38,835 nucleotides of DNA from a virus. Below, one piece after another: positions 1-7,535 of the stretch (the stretch's first letter is position 1; each line of letters opens with the position of its first letter). A program made the translations under genes and the position numbers. Location of the stretch: positions 1-38,835 of IMG/VR virus record IMGVR_UViG_3300025118_000050; one strand, written 5' to 3'. The notes below the pieces were generated by a model. The model saw only the letters and a program-made list of their open reading frames with translations. It searched no databases and was not told the DNA's origin.

Positions 1-313
1 TACAGGTTGCTCCCGCACCAGTAGTTCCAAAATTACCAGTTCCTACAAATAATGCATCACCAGTATTCTGGAGGCAGAATGGAGACGCATATATCTCAAA
101 TTTATCGTTTGAGTTCTTTGCAATATCATTATTATATATTCTATACTCCTCAGCATCACTAGTCCCACCATTAGGAACAAAGTATACCTGAACGCTAGTT
201 GATGCCCCATACCCAGCATGTGCATACACACCATCAATATAAACCTTTCTATTGTCAGTACAAGTAATGATTCCTACAGTACTGCCATATGCGACCTTTA
301 CGGGGTCGGACAT
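1..313 (-). CDS. Hypothetical protein, 3' part cut off by the window edge
   Basis: Reading the minus strand from the ATG at 313 gives an open frame of 104 codons running off the left edge, beginning MSDPVKVAYGSTVGIITC. It contains VYIDGVYAHAGYGAS and VQVYFVPNGGTS, then alternating hydrophobic and polar residues with many Gly, Thr and Asn. This composition resembles a small beta-rich virion protein. I do not recognise the family. It follows the 129-codon hypothetical gene by about 25 bases and continues the late gene series, so a structural or assembly role is the likeliest inference. No signal peptide or membrane segment is visible in the part present. A different frame over 43-237 is also open but begins inside this one and has a much less protein-like composition. 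Confidence 0.6.
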   Translation of the reverse strand, partial: MSDPVKVAYGSTVGIITCTDNRKVYIDGVYAHAGYGASTSVQVYFVPNGGTSDAEEYRIYNNDIAKNSNDKFEIYASPFCLQNTGDALFVGTGNFGTTGAGATC

Positions 314-338
314 TTTTGGATATATTATTGACATATTT

Positions 339-692
339 TTAAACGGTTACGTCAGCACCGGCTCCCTGATTGACTGCCTGCCTTTTCTTCAGTAGAACCA
401 ATTTCTTAATCATAGAGATCCTTTTCTCTGCTTGATCTAATTTCTTCTTCTCTTTGTTATCTTTCGCAGGGTCTTCGTCGGGAGTAGTACCAACTTCTTT
501 ACCAATTTCTTCTGGGAGTCTCACGATTGGTTCTGTCCTATCGATAGGGTGTTCATAATAAGCATTAACTTTAGCACCAGGATATATCTTCTGAATAGAA
601 TCCTGCACTTCTGCTCTAGAAGGTTTCTTCAATGAAGGGAAGAAAATTTGAATGGTATAATACTTTCCGCGCCACACAAGGGAGACGCACAT
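339..692 (-). CDS. Conserved hypothetical phage protein
   Basis: A 117-residue protein starting MCVSLVWRGKYYTIQIFF. A TTG 36 bases upstream (728) would add 12 residues. I prefer the ATG because the strongly protein-like segment begins there and neither start has a clear Shine-Dalgarno site. The first 65 residues look like a compact alpha/beta domain (SLVWRGKYYTI, SRAEVQDSIQKIYPGAKV). The rest is charged, rich in Glu, Asp and Lys, and probably helical. I associate this kind of small protein with the terminase-neck region of cyanophages, but know no function. It is preceded by a late-promoter-like CTAAATA that overlaps the stop of the upstream membrane-protein gene, so it probably heads its own late transcript. 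Confidence 0.7.
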   Translation of the reverse strand: MCVSLVWRGKYYTIQIFFPSLKKPSRAEVQDSIQKIYPGAKVNAYYEHPIDRTEPIVRLPEEIGKEVGTTPDEDPAKDNKEKKKLDQAEKRISMIKKLVLLKKRQAVNQGAGADVTV

Positions 693-751
693 ATTAATAC
701 CATTCTTACGTTCAATAGTAGAAGACAAGATTCTTTAATCGAATACTGTAT

Positions 752-758
752 TATTTAG
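752..758 (-). promoter_or_regulatory. Late-promoter-like motif CTAAATA before the 117-residue gene
   Basis: The minus strand reads CTAAATA, close to the T4 late -10 element TATAAATA. The TAA inside it is the stop codon of the upstream 92-residue gene. The next gene starts 24 (TTG) or 60 (ATG) bases downstream. The assignment rests on similarity to the T4 motif and on recurrence in front of other late genes here. Confidence 0.45.
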
Positions 759-1033
759 AATCCAGGCAATGCTGCTGTAGGAGGAGCAGAAGTACCAGGA
801 GCAGTAGAATCACCACCGCCACCTATACTAGGAGTAGCACCTATTGCAGGAAGATCACTAACACCAGTAGGAATCGATGGAACGCCAAGTCCACCCATTA
901 CTGCTTCCATTGCTTTTTCTTTAACGCTATCTATGATTGCGTCCTTATTAACGAAAACGTAACCAACACTGCCAACAACGGCAAGAGATACAACGCCAGA
1001 CGCAATAGCAAGTACATTAATAATTTTTTGCAT
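755..1033 (-). CDS. Small single-pass membrane protein with Pro/Gly-rich tail
   Basis: A 92-residue protein. Residues about 4-28 form one hydrophobic segment (IINVLAIASGVVSLAVVGSV). A short amphipathic helix follows (residues 30-47, DAIIDSVKEKAMEAVMGG), then a Pro/Gly/Ala/Ser-rich low-complexity tail to the end. The first segment could be a membrane anchor or an uncleaved signal. I have seen this kind of small protein next to neck and terminase genes of cyanophages, but its function is unknown to me. It starts 5 bases after the stop of the two-segment membrane protein gene, so the two are probably co-transcribed and translated together. A role in lysis or in virion membrane contact is possible but not shown. 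Confidence 0.75.
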   Translation of the reverse strand: MQKIINVLAIASGVVSLAVVGSVGYVFVNKDAIIDSVKEKAMEAVMGGLGVPSIPTGVSDLPAIGATPSIGGGGDSTAPGTSAPPTAALPGF

Positions 1034-1038
1034 GATTT

Positions 1039-1470
1039 TTATACCGTAGGTTTTACAGGAGGTTCTTTCTTCTCATCAGCAGCAGTGATAATCTTGAGAG
1101 GGGCTTGTTCAATGTAAATCGTCTGAACAGGACCGCCATTCTTACCACCAACACCATATGATGCTCCACCATTGCCGTTATCGGACATCTTCATAGTACC
1201 ATCTCCTTTTTTAGAAGCAGTTTGAATTCCGAAGCTAGCTAAAACTCCTGTAAAAACTGAAGCTATAAAAGTCGGATCTATTTTTTGCTGTACCAATCCT
1301 GGGACAGTAACATAATTTAATGTTAATATTCCACCGGACCAGACCAACACACCAAGACGTACAAATGTAGAGAAAATTGCTGCACTCTCATCACCATCAG
1401 GTAAGAGGTTCTCCTTTAGTTTACCTAGAGCACTTTTTTCCTTTACGTCCTTCTTAACTTCATCAGGCAT
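1039..1470 (-). CDS. Two-segment membrane protein, holin candidate
   Basis: A 143-residue protein. The N-terminal 28 residues are charged (MPDEVKKDVKEKSALGKLKE). Two hydrophobic stretches follow at about 31-58 (STFVRLGVLVWSGGILTL) and 64-85 (DPTFIASVFTGVLASFGIQ). The C-terminal tail of about 55 residues is Gly/Asn-rich and then charged. A short charged N-terminus, two closely spaced membrane segments and a hydrophilic tail fit small phage holins, and the neighbouring membrane protein would fit a lysis or membrane module. No endolysin is in the window and no holin family motif is recognisable, so this remains a candidate only. A late-promoter-like ATAAATA sits 22 bases before the ATG. Confidence 0.7.
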   Translation of the reverse strand: MPDEVKKDVKEKSALGKLKENLLPDGDESAAIFSTFVRLGVLVWSGGILTLNYVTVPGLVQQKIDPTFIASVFTGVLASFGIQTASKKGDGTMKMSDNGNGGASYGVGGKNGGPVQTIYIEQAPLKIITAADEKKEPPVKPTV

Positions 1471-1492
1471 GAAAATTTAGGCAATTGCAGCC

Positions 1493-1499
1493 TATTTAT
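1493..1499 (-). promoter_or_regulatory. Late-promoter-like motif ATAAATA before the holin-candidate gene
   Basis: The minus strand reads GATAAATAGG, a 7 of 8 match to TATAAATA, in the 42-base gap between the fiber-like gene and the two-segment membrane protein gene. It would drive the small membrane-protein pair. Confidence 0.5.
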
Positions 1500-1512
1500 C
1501 AGTTACGAGTCT

Positions 1513-3168
1513 TTATCCTAATGCTAATACTAAGCCAATGGATGCTTTACCTGATAAATTAGAACCATCTCCATAGTAAGTTACAGCAGCACCAGCAACA
1601 GCAGTGACTATACCACTAACTTCTATATTATTATTTGCCGTAACAATACCAACAGAATCTATATTAGTTACATCTTCATAATAAACTGTACCAGCACAAG
1701 ATATATTACCTTTAACAGTAAGACTCTTAGCGATACCAACACCACCAGATACAATTAATGCTCCATTATTAAATGCAGTTGAATTAGTAGTATTACTGAG
1801 AGAAGTGATACCACTTACATTCATCCCCATTGCAGAGGTATTACCTTGTTTTAATGTCTGATCGAGAGTCTCTGCAGCAGGAGCAAGAGCAGTACTAGCA
1901 ATACCGACCCAACCAGATCCACTGTAAATAAGTAACTTATTTGTTCCTGTTGACTCATCAAAAGTAACATCGTCCAAATCCTTGATGAATCCAGCACCAC
2001 CGCCACCCATGGTAGCAAGTTGAGTCTGAATCCTGTTAATAAAAATCTTATAATGCTTTGCTAAATCTTCATGGGTAGCAAAGTTTTGATCCATTGGAGT
2101 TAATGGATCTTCCCCACTACCAATATTCTCTCCTTGATTTGGAGGTTCACTTAAAAGATAACCTTCCTCAAGTACTTTTTGTTTAGTCTTTATATCATAA
2201 ACAAGAGCCTTCAACTCAGTTAAATTCTTAAGTTCTTTATTAATATTCTTAAGTTCTTGCTCATAATACTTTGGTTTTGGTAGAGTCTTTATTCTTTCTT
2301 GAAGAGACTTAACCTCATTATCCATATAATGAGCAAGAGTTGTAGTAGAATCAGTAAAGGATTCTTGTAACCCTTCTACTGTTTTCTTAGTTACATCTTG
2401 AAATACATCAAATTTCTCACCAAGATTCTCATTGAAAGCAATCTCAAATTCTTTTTGATTTGCCTTTAATTTCTTTTGTAGATTCCAGATAACACTAGAC
2501 TGCTCCTTTAATTGCTTAAAGATATCCTCTCTTACTATATTAACCCTCTCATGAATAGTCTTAAAGTCAGTCTTTGTTTCAAACTCCTTAGTGTTTGACT
2601 CTTCATGTATCTTTTCTAATTCTTGTTCAATACGATTCCCTAAAGTTGATACAGAATCTCTTACAACTCTAAAGTCTTCATCTATAACATTGAATCCTTT
2701 TCCAACCCAAGCAAAATCAGGGACTTCGGTGACTTTGTGAATCCAAGCAGGTAAAGAAGGGATAGACTCTTCAACTTTACTAATAGTTTCTCGTAATGCT
2801 TGTAACTCATCTTCATAATACCTCACCTCAGGAACTATGGGAATCTCTTGCTTTACCTGTTGGATAGTAGCAGAAATCTCTTCTAACTGTGGTTCATAAT
2901 CTTTTATCTCCGGTATCTCTGGGATGTCGTTACGGACATCATTAACCATCCTTACCAATTCACCCCATTCAGGTGCCTTGATTACATCTTCTATCTCTAG
3001 AAAGGAGTTTCCATCAGCATCTTCAATGGTTTGAATGTCAGTTCTCTGAAGAGTATCTTCTTCTACAACTTCCTCTTCAAGGAATTCTGCTATTGAAGGT
3101 AGTTCTTCAGGCTCGACAATAAACTCGTCTATTGACGGTAGATCAGCAAGAGGAGTTTTATTAACCAT
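1513..3168 (-). CDS. Coiled-coil fiber-like virion protein
   Basis: A 551-residue protein starting MVNKTPLADLPSIDEF. This ATG lies 4 bases after the gp16 stop; an in-frame ATG 30 bases upstream would overlap gp16 and is less likely. The N-terminus is acidic, with two copies of a LPSIxEF motif. Residues about 60-345 are heptad-rich and coiled-coil-like, broken by repeats of the type P-x-P-x(3)-YYE-x-(E)L (PEIKDYEPQLEEI, PEVRYYEDELQAL, PKPKYYEQELKNI). The C-terminal third is Gly/Ser/Thr-rich, with GSGWVGIAS, SGGVGIAKSLTVKGNIS and YYGDGSNLSG, like the shaft and tip segments of cyanophage tail-fiber proteins. The position between small terminase and the genes leading to large terminase is typical for such a protein in cyanophages. 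It is probably a trimeric fiber or whisker-like component. The receptor is unknown. Confidence 0.8.
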   Translation of the reverse strand: MVNKTPLADLPSIDEFIVEPEELPSIAEFLEEEVVEEDTLQRTDIQTIEDADGNSFLEIEDVIKAPEWGELVRMVNDVRNDIPEIPEIKDYEPQLEEISATIQQVKQEIPIVPEVRYYEDELQALRETISKVEESIPSLPAWIHKVTEVPDFAWVGKGFNVIDEDFRVVRDSVSTLGNRIEQELEKIHEESNTKEFETKTDFKTIHERVNIVREDIFKQLKEQSSVIWNLQKKLKANQKEFEIAFNENLGEKFDVFQDVTKKTVEGLQESFTDSTTTLAHYMDNEVKSLQERIKTLPKPKYYEQELKNINKELKNLTELKALVYDIKTKQKVLEEGYLLSEPPNQGENIGSGEDPLTPMDQNFATHEDLAKHYKIFINRIQTQLATMGGGGAGFIKDLDDVTFDESTGTNKLLIYSGSGWVGIASTALAPAAETLDQTLKQGNTSAMGMNVSGITSLSNTTNSTAFNNGALIVSGGVGIAKSLTVKGNISCAGTVYYEDVTNIDSVGIVTANNNIEVSGIVTAVAGAAVTYYGDGSNLSGKASIGLVLALG

Positions 3169-3172
3169 ATGT

Positions 3173-3592
3173 CTATTTATTTTGGGCCTTTGTTGCATCT
3201 TTTAGCATCTTTGCTAATTCATTAGTTGAACCAACAAACAATGCATTAGTTACACTAGTAGGCGACCTTTCTTTCTCTTCCTCTACATCTTTAAGTTTCT
3301 TCTGCAGATCCATCAGTTTGTCGGTGGCATCTGAGACTGATTTGACGAGTTGTCCTGCAACTTCGTATGCTCTGGGCATTTCGCTCTCTTGAGCAAGTTC
3401 AAGAATTCCATTAATTGCTTCTTGTCCCTTCTCAATGATAGAGTATAAATTGCCTCTTGTATATTCGTAGTCATTTCTGATATCCGTCTTATCCCTTTCT
3501 AGGGGTGGTTTTTGGATACCAACCTTCTTAACATCTGCAACAACTTCGCTTGCTACATCAAATGTTTTTTCTAATTCAGTGAAGTCTGCCAT
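3173..3592 (-). CDS. 16: Terminase small subunit gp16-like
   Basis: A 139-residue, mostly helical, charged protein. The central block NDYEYTRGNLYSIIEKGQEA followed by AINGILELAQESEMPRAYEV is the recognisable signature of T4-type small terminase, which forms a ring that recognises DNA and activates the large terminase ATPase/nuclease gp17 during head filling. The length is slightly below T4 gp16 (164 residues), as is common in cyanophages. It starts 2 bases after the gp15 stop and is followed by the fiber-like gene. gp17 is not in the window and would be expected further left. The last codons (AQNK, stop TAG) overlap the late-promoter-like ATAAATAG used by the next gene. Confidence 0.9.
   Translation of the reverse strand: MADFTELEKTFDVASEVVADVKKVGIQKPPLERDKTDIRNDYEYTRGNLYSIIEKGQEAINGILELAQESEMPRAYEVAGQLVKSVSDATDKLMDLQKKLKDVEEEKERSPTSVTNALFVGSTNELAKMLKDATKAQNK
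3174..3180 (-). promoter_or_regulatory. Late-promoter-like motif ATAAATA before the fiber-like gene
   Basis: The minus strand reads AATAAATAG, a 7 of 8 match to the T4 late element, and contains the stop codon of gp16. The start codon at 3168 would be only 5 bases past the motif, so a transcript from here would be nearly leaderless for that start. The motif may be fortuitous. Confidence 0.3.
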
Positions 3593-3594
3593 AA

Positions 3595-4647
3595 TTACGC
3601 ATCAACGTCAGCATTTTGAGATGGACTGTACTGCTTGAAGTCTTGGAAGAATGAAGTAGTTTCATTAAATCCGAAGTCATCACCCAATTCAATGAGTGCA
3701 TCATCAGCAGTATCAATAAGATCTACAGTAGAACCTTGTACGTGTTCTGCTGCAGAAGTCCCATCTTCACCACGGAGGACAACAAGGTTATTGCCGTCAA
3801 TCTCCTTAATCTTAATAGTTTCTGTGTCGATGTAAATTCTGTTATCAACTGCAAGTCCGGCAGCACTACCAACTGTAATGAGTGTTTCCTTATCATCAAG
3901 GTTCTCATCCAGATATGTAATGCCATCACCAGTGTAATCTTTAACAGCACGTGGTGTGACGCTATAACGCATCTCTCTTCTAAAGTCCTTACCTTTCCTT
4001 GTACTATAATCAATTGTTGCTTTCTTGATTATTCCACCAGAGGAAGAAGGAACAGGACCGAATAGATATGTTTTAGCGGTAAATGTTAGTGTGTAAATTA
4101 ATGCTCTCCTCTCAGAGAAATCTCCTTCATAATCGTCAGTAAAGGAAACGCCATCTAAAACTATTGGTATATCTCGTTTCTCACCAATAGTAGAGAGTAA
4201 ATTAACAGTTAAGTTGTAAGAAGGTTGGAAGTATGGTAATATTTGTTCAACAATTTGCAGTGCATCGTCGTTTACTTTAGCAACTGCATTTAATTCGAAA
4301 GTCATATTATATGGAACTGGCATATAAACTTTCTTAGCCTTTGTCTTATCTGCACTAGGAGCAGTTAAGAAAGTTTGTGTCTGGGTTACTTTCCTTGTTG
4401 GATCGTAACTTAAACCAGTAAATTCAAAAGACAGTCTAGGAAGCGTCAGAGTTTGTGCTCCCTTTAAGTTAGGTGATTGCTCTATCCTAGCCAAAAACTT
4501 CTGGATTGGACCATAGGCAAGAGGAACCTTCATCACACTGACAGATTTTGCATTGCTGTCTACGTGCTTAATCTGTATGTTATTAAAGAGCGTTCCAAAA
4601 CCAATAACGGTTTTACGCAGTATCTCATGATAGAAATATTCAAACAC
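3595..4647 (-). CDS. 15: Tail terminator / sheath-stabiliser gp15-like with C-terminal extension
   Basis: A 350-residue protein beginning at a GTG (MFEYFYHEILRKTVIGFGTL); no ATG fits. The first ~200 residues match gp15: FYHEILRK...FGTLFNNI, VPLAYGPIQKFLARIEQ, TLPRLSFEFTGLSYDPTRK. gp15 caps the tail tube and sheath and joins the tail to the gp13/gp14 neck. T4 gp15 has 272 residues. The extra length here is a C-terminal extension: residues about 254-311 carry a small module (ITVGSAAGL...IYIDTETIKI...VVLRGEDGTSAAEHVQG) also found in the two giant baseplate proteins, followed by an acidic tail. The gene sits between a small hypothetical gene (19-base gap) and gp16 (2-base gap). Confidence 0.92.
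   Translation of the reverse strand: MFEYFYHEILRKTVIGFGTLFNNIQIKHVDSNAKSVSVMKVPLAYGPIQKFLARIEQSPNLKGAQTLTLPRLSFEFTGLSYDPTRKVTQTQTFLTAPSADKTKAKKVYMPVPYNMTFELNAVAKVNDDALQIVEQILPYFQPSYNLTVNLLSTIGEKRDIPIVLDGVSFTDDYEGDFSERRALIYTLTFTAKTYLFGPVPSSSGGIIKKATIDYSTRKGKDFRREMRYSVTPRAVKDYTGDGITYLDENLDDKETLITVGSAAGLAVDNRIYIDTETIKIKEIDGNNLVVLRGEDGTSAAEHVQGSTVDLIDTADDALIELGDDFGFNETTSFFQDFKQYSPSQNADVDA
3715..3888 (-). repeat. 'IDxExI...RGxxGT...H' module in the gp15 C-terminus
   Basis: Residues about 254-311 of gp15 follow a pattern of a short strand, a Gly turn, IYIDTETIKI, then VVLRGEDGTSAAEHVQG. The same pattern is visible near the N-terminus of the 4083-residue protein (LKIDNEIITYT...CKRAFSA), near its residue 3170 (IKIDDEFMRV...VDRAWLG), and in the 2555-residue protein around residue 2170-2210 (IKIGDELIKYT...ITRAQDST). 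It is probably a small beta unit shared by virion proteins. Confidence 0.5.
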
Positions 4648-4666
4648 AGACCAAATAGCGAATTAA

Positions 4667-4924
4667 CTAATTACTATTTAACAGATTTTCAGATCCACCC
4701 ATTGTAATCGTAGTACCATTCTTTGTGGCCATCCTATACATTTTCTCATGCATAGTAACTACTTCCTCAGCACCTTTCTCACTATCAGGTGTTGACTTAT
4801 GACGTGAAGCATAATTTTCAGTTGATTTATCAGTCGCAAGGGGCATAGAATCTAAGGGGTTTGCTGGAAACCATTCTAAGTCTCCATCAGGGTCATAATA
4901 ACCATGTGTTACTTTTGCTGTCAT
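4667..4924 (-). CDS. Small hypothetical protein between gp14 and gp15
   Basis: An 85-residue hydrophilic protein, MTAKVTHGYYDPDGDLEWFP..., with a conserved-looking aromatic/acidic N-terminus and a basic and acidic middle (HKSTPDSEKGAEEVV). There is no membrane segment or known motif. The ATG directly follows the gp14 stop (TAA then ATG), so the two are translationally coupled. Being wedged between two neck/tail-completion genes suggests a minor assembly factor or head-tail connector accessory protein, but this is inference from position only. Confidence 0.75.
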   Translation of the reverse strand: MTAKVTHGYYDPDGDLEWFPANPLDSMPLATDKSTENYASRHKSTPDSEKGAEEVVTMHEKMYRMATKNGTTITMGGSENLLNSN

Positions 4925-6298
4925 TTATGCTTCTCCAAATGGATTTCCTCTACTCCAATCTATTATATCATCTGATGCTGATTGAATGTTGTCATTATCA
5001 GCATATGGTGTAACTAAATCATCAGTAGTATCCACTGCAAGAGTGTAAACTGCCGCTGATTCGTCACCAGTAATAGACTCTCCTTCGAGGAATGTTCCTG
5101 TCGCAATACCCACCACAAGGGTCTTAGTACTTCCGTCCCAAGACTTGACTCTAGCTTTCGTGCCTGTCGTTCCACCTGTAACCTCCTCATTAAAGTAGAA
5201 ATCACCAGATCCAAGTAAACCTGGATTACTAATAGTGATTGTAGGAACAGTAGTATATCCTGCACCTGCGTTAGACAGTCTAGCAGAGCGTATAGTGCCT
5301 CCTACAGCAACTACTTCACCAAGTGCTGTAGTGCCTGTTACAGGCGCACTGAAGGTGATTGTGGGGGTTGTACCATAATATCCGTCACCACCATCTGTAA
5401 TGGTTACTATACCAACTGTACCTGTAGTAGCAATACCGACTGTTACAGCAATACCTGTTCCACCTCCACCAGCAAAACTAATAAGTGGTGGTTCTGTATA
5501 TCCAGCACCAGGATCAGTTATCCGGATACTTTCAATAGCATAGGAAGTAGTAAGTCCAACCTTACTAGTTGTTATTGCTACAGCAGTAGCTGTAATGCCG
5601 CCACCTGGAGCAGAAGAAATTGCAACTGTGGGGGTTGCCCTGTATCCATTTCCAGGATTAATGAGATCAATGAACTGAATACCGCCGTTTCTAAATGTGG
5701 TGACAGCAGTAGCTGTTGTTCCGACACCAGTAAGTGTGAGAGTTTGTGAGTATCCAATCTCGGTGGTTTCATCATCAATTGTACCAATTCCAGTATCAAT
5801 CGTTTCGTCTTCATAACGGAATACTTCACACTGGAGTTCGTAGACATATAATTCTTTTAACTGATAAAATGGTTTAGCGTGTTCAACAAACTTAATTTCA
5901 TACAGTCTATCATCTAACGGGAACCATATTAAATCTCCTTCCTTCGGTCTGGTGGATAATTTAATTCCCGTTTCATTTCTAATAAGAGGATGGATGTATG
6001 ATTCAAACCTTTCTCTGGAAATAACCAAATTAATATCATCTTGCACTTCCACACCAAACTTTGATAGTATTCTACCATTACCTTGATAGACATCATAGTT
6101 CTGAACGTATGCTTCTAATGGATAAGCATCATCAAACTTTGACTGTACTACCTCTTTAATAATAGTATTTGTCGTCAAGTATTTGCGTGGAATATAATAG
6201 CATTCCACACCATAAACCTTAATCATCTCATTATTGAGAGATTGAATAAGGTCCTGCTCGTTACGAGTACCTTGAGTGAAGAATGGATTTAATGCCAT
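4925..6298 (-). CDS. 14: Neck protein gp14-like with inserted beta repeats
   Basis: A 457-residue protein. The N-terminal ~165 residues (NPFFTQGTRNEQDLIQSLNN, YGVECYYIPRKYL, EGDLIWFPLDDRLYEIKFVE) and the last residues (DIIDWSRGNPFGEA) match T4-type gp14, which with gp13 forms the neck joining the head to the tail. T4 gp14 has 256 residues. The extra ~200 residues lie inside, at about 185-425. They contain four GxGY repeats (NPGNGY 214, DPGAGY 262, DGGDGY 302, NAGAGY 343) and a fifth unit (TGGTTGTKARVKSWD...GTFLEGESITG). The insert is likely a surface-exposed beta domain. The start codon overlaps the gp13 stop by one base (TAATG). Confidence 0.92.
   Translation of the reverse strand: MALNPFFTQGTRNEQDLIQSLNNEMIKVYGVECYYIPRKYLTTNTIIKEVVQSKFDDAYPLEAYVQNYDVYQGNGRILSKFGVEVQDDINLVISRERFESYIHPLIRNETGIKLSTRPKEGDLIWFPLDDRLYEIKFVEHAKPFYQLKELYVYELQCEVFRYEDETIDTGIGTIDDETTEIGYSQTLTLTGVGTTATAVTTFRNGGIQFIDLINPGNGYRATPTVAISSAPGGGITATAVAITTSKVGLTTSYAIESIRITDPGAGYTEPPLISFAGGGGTGIAVTVGIATTGTVGIVTITDGGDGYYGTTPTITFSAPVTGTTALGEVVAVGGTIRSARLSNAGAGYTTVPTITISNPGLLGSGDFYFNEEVTGGTTGTKARVKSWDGSTKTLVVGIATGTFLEGESITGDESAAVYTLAVDTTDDLVTPYADNDNIQSASDDIIDWSRGNPFGEA
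5213..5677 (-). repeat. Four tandem GxGY beta repeats inside gp14
   Basis: Residues about 208-362 of gp14 consist of four units of roughly 40-45 residues. Each has the pattern 'hydrophobic strand - (N/D)(P/G/A)G-x-GY - two to four residues - P - strand - Gly-rich turn - strand'. Equivalent units occur in gp8, the 2555-residue protein and at least a dozen times in the 4083-residue protein. The units are too diverged at DNA level to be recent copies. Confidence 0.6.
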
Positions 6299-7134
6299 TA
6301 CGCTATCATATCAAGAGGTGGAATCTCATAACTACGCATCATTTCTTCAGCAATCTTATCTATTTCAAGTTGAGCATCGTCATACATCTGACGGCCGTTC
6401 AACTCAATACCACCAGGGAGTTTGACACCTTGGAACTTAATAAGATTTTGTCCCCACTGCCTCTTCATAAGAGCAGTATAATATCTCTTCACAAACCTAT
6501 CATTATAGACTTTAGTGAAATCATCAGGATCTAAAATTCTATAACAGTCAATGATTAAAAAATCATCCTTTGTTAATTCTGCCCAATCAATATCAAGATA
6601 TAATCTCTCTTGTCTAATATTAAATCTAATCTGCTTCTCTGTGTTCAATAAGAAATCAATATCTGATAATTTAGTCTTAACCATTGAATAGGTTAAGAGT
6701 TCCATTGAATCAAAGTAGTAAACATCATTTAAGAATAACTGATATTTCACACTGAACATATTATTCGTCATCGTGTTCGAACCATCGAACCGATAAATCT
6801 TCTCTACACCAACTACTGAAGATGGTAACTTAATATAATTTTGATTCTCCTCATAATCAAAAGTGCCTAGAGTAGAATCAGTTACTGTAGTAGTTACAAT
6901 ACCTACTGGATCAGTAGCACCAGGGCCCTTTCCCCTATCAATATCATCTTGAGTAACTCTATATTTTAACGGCATCCGCAAAACGCCATCATAATGCCTT
7001 TCCTGGAACATCTGGAAAGCATCGTCTAATAGATCTTCACATTGTTCGTCAGCAATATTAATTTCGACAACAGGAGCACCTAATTGCCGTTTAGCGTAAT
7101 CTATTAATCCGGATCTGGAGCTAGGCTTCGCCAT
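6298..7134 (-). CDS. 13: Neck protein gp13-like
   Basis: A 278-residue protein. MAKPSSRSGLIDYAKRQLGA, VVEINIADEQCEDLLDDAFQ and FQERHYDGVLRM at the N-terminus, and RYYTALMKRQWGQNL with FQGVKLPGGIELNGRQMYDD near the C-terminus, are hallmarks of T4-type gp13. This protein binds the portal side of the filled head with gp14 and makes it competent for tail attachment. The length is close to T4 gp13 (309 residues), with no insert, unlike gp14. It is the first gene after a late-promoter-like ATAAATA, and overlaps gp14 by one base, so gp13, gp14, the 85-residue gene, gp15 and gp16 probably form one late transcript. Confidence 0.94.
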   Translation of the reverse strand: MAKPSSRSGLIDYAKRQLGAPVVEINIADEQCEDLLDDAFQMFQERHYDGVLRMPLKYRVTQDDIDRGKGPGATDPVGIVTTTVTDSTLGTFDYEENQNYIKLPSSVVGVEKIYRFDGSNTMTNNMFSVKYQLFLNDVYYFDSMELLTYSMVKTKLSDIDFLLNTEKQIRFNIRQERLYLDIDWAELTKDDFLIIDCYRILDPDDFTKVYNDRFVKRYYTALMKRQWGQNLIKFQGVKLPGGIELNGRQMYDDAQLEIDKIAEEMMRSYEIPPLDMIA

Positions 7135-7151
7135 ATTACCAAGTTTTTATC

Positions 7152-7158
7152 TATTTAT
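7152..7158 (-). promoter_or_regulatory. Late-promoter-like motif ATAAATA before gp13
   Basis: The minus strand reads TAATAAATAG in the 23-base gap upstream of gp13, 7 of 8 to TATAAATA. The first TAA is the stop of the preceding 125-residue gene. The start codon is 17 bases downstream. It would drive the neck, tail-terminator and small-terminase group. Confidence 0.5.
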
Positions 7159-7535
7159 TAAAGGGTAGAAGATATACCACCTCTAACTATAATTTGTCCT
7201 TCTACTATTCTATTTACCGTTGTTCCAGTCTTCGCGTTTACATCGTAAAAATATCTACCTTCTTTTAAATCTGATGTCTGTGTGGTATTTAAACCAATAT
7301 GGAATTTACCATCATAAGCACTAGTAAATCCAACTGTAAAAGTAGCAGTCGCTGCAGCACCAACGTGCTTTGCCAGTTGTCCTGATAAATGTGTATGATT
7401 TGTGAAATCATATGCACTACCTGCAGTAGTATTAACAGTGTAAGTGCAAGTAAATGAAGCACCGACATTTATCACCAAGTCAGAAACTGGTGGATAGTCA
7501 GATGTGCTATCGAATGTGAATGTTCTAGTTGCCAT
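7158..7535 (-). CDS. Small beta-sandwich-like virion protein
   Basis: A 125-residue protein, MATRTFTFDSTSDYPPVSDL. It is almost entirely alternating hydrophobic/polar beta sequence: VGASFTCTYTV, HLSGQLAKHVGA, ATFTVGFTSAYDGKFHIGLN, then DLKEGRYFYDVNAK and VEGQIIVRGGIS. The 'strand - D-G-x-F - strand - KEGxYxYDV - VEGxxxV' layout resembles the small Ig-like N-terminal domains of phage baseplate/upper-fiber (BppU-like) proteins. It sits after the giant DUF4815-type gene and overlaps the coiled-coil gene before it by 11 bases, which suggests a minor tail or baseplate-rim component. The assignment is structural inference, not family recognition. Confidence 0.75.
   Translation of the reverse strand: MATRTFTFDSTSDYPPVSDLVINVGASFTCTYTVNTTAGSAYDFTNHTHLSGQLAKHVGAAATATFTVGFTSAYDGKFHIGLNTTQTSDLKEGRYFYDVNAKTGTTVNRIVEGQIIVRGGISSTL

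Noticed and set aside
43-237. Minus-strand frame of 64 codons at the left edge
   Set aside because: It is in a different frame from the longer open frame that begins at 313 and runs off the edge. Its sequence has an unnatural run of Met, His and Leu.
3736-4065. Plus-strand frame of 109 codons opposite gp15
   Set aside because: It lies fully antisense to the well-supported gp15 gene, and its composition (Ile, Cys, Asn rich) is what the reverse complement of such a gene gives.
5213-5677. GxGY repeats in gp14 as a possible DNA repeat or CRISPR-like array
   Set aside because: The similarity is at protein level with varied unit length and no identical DNA repeats. The frame continues through it without interruption.
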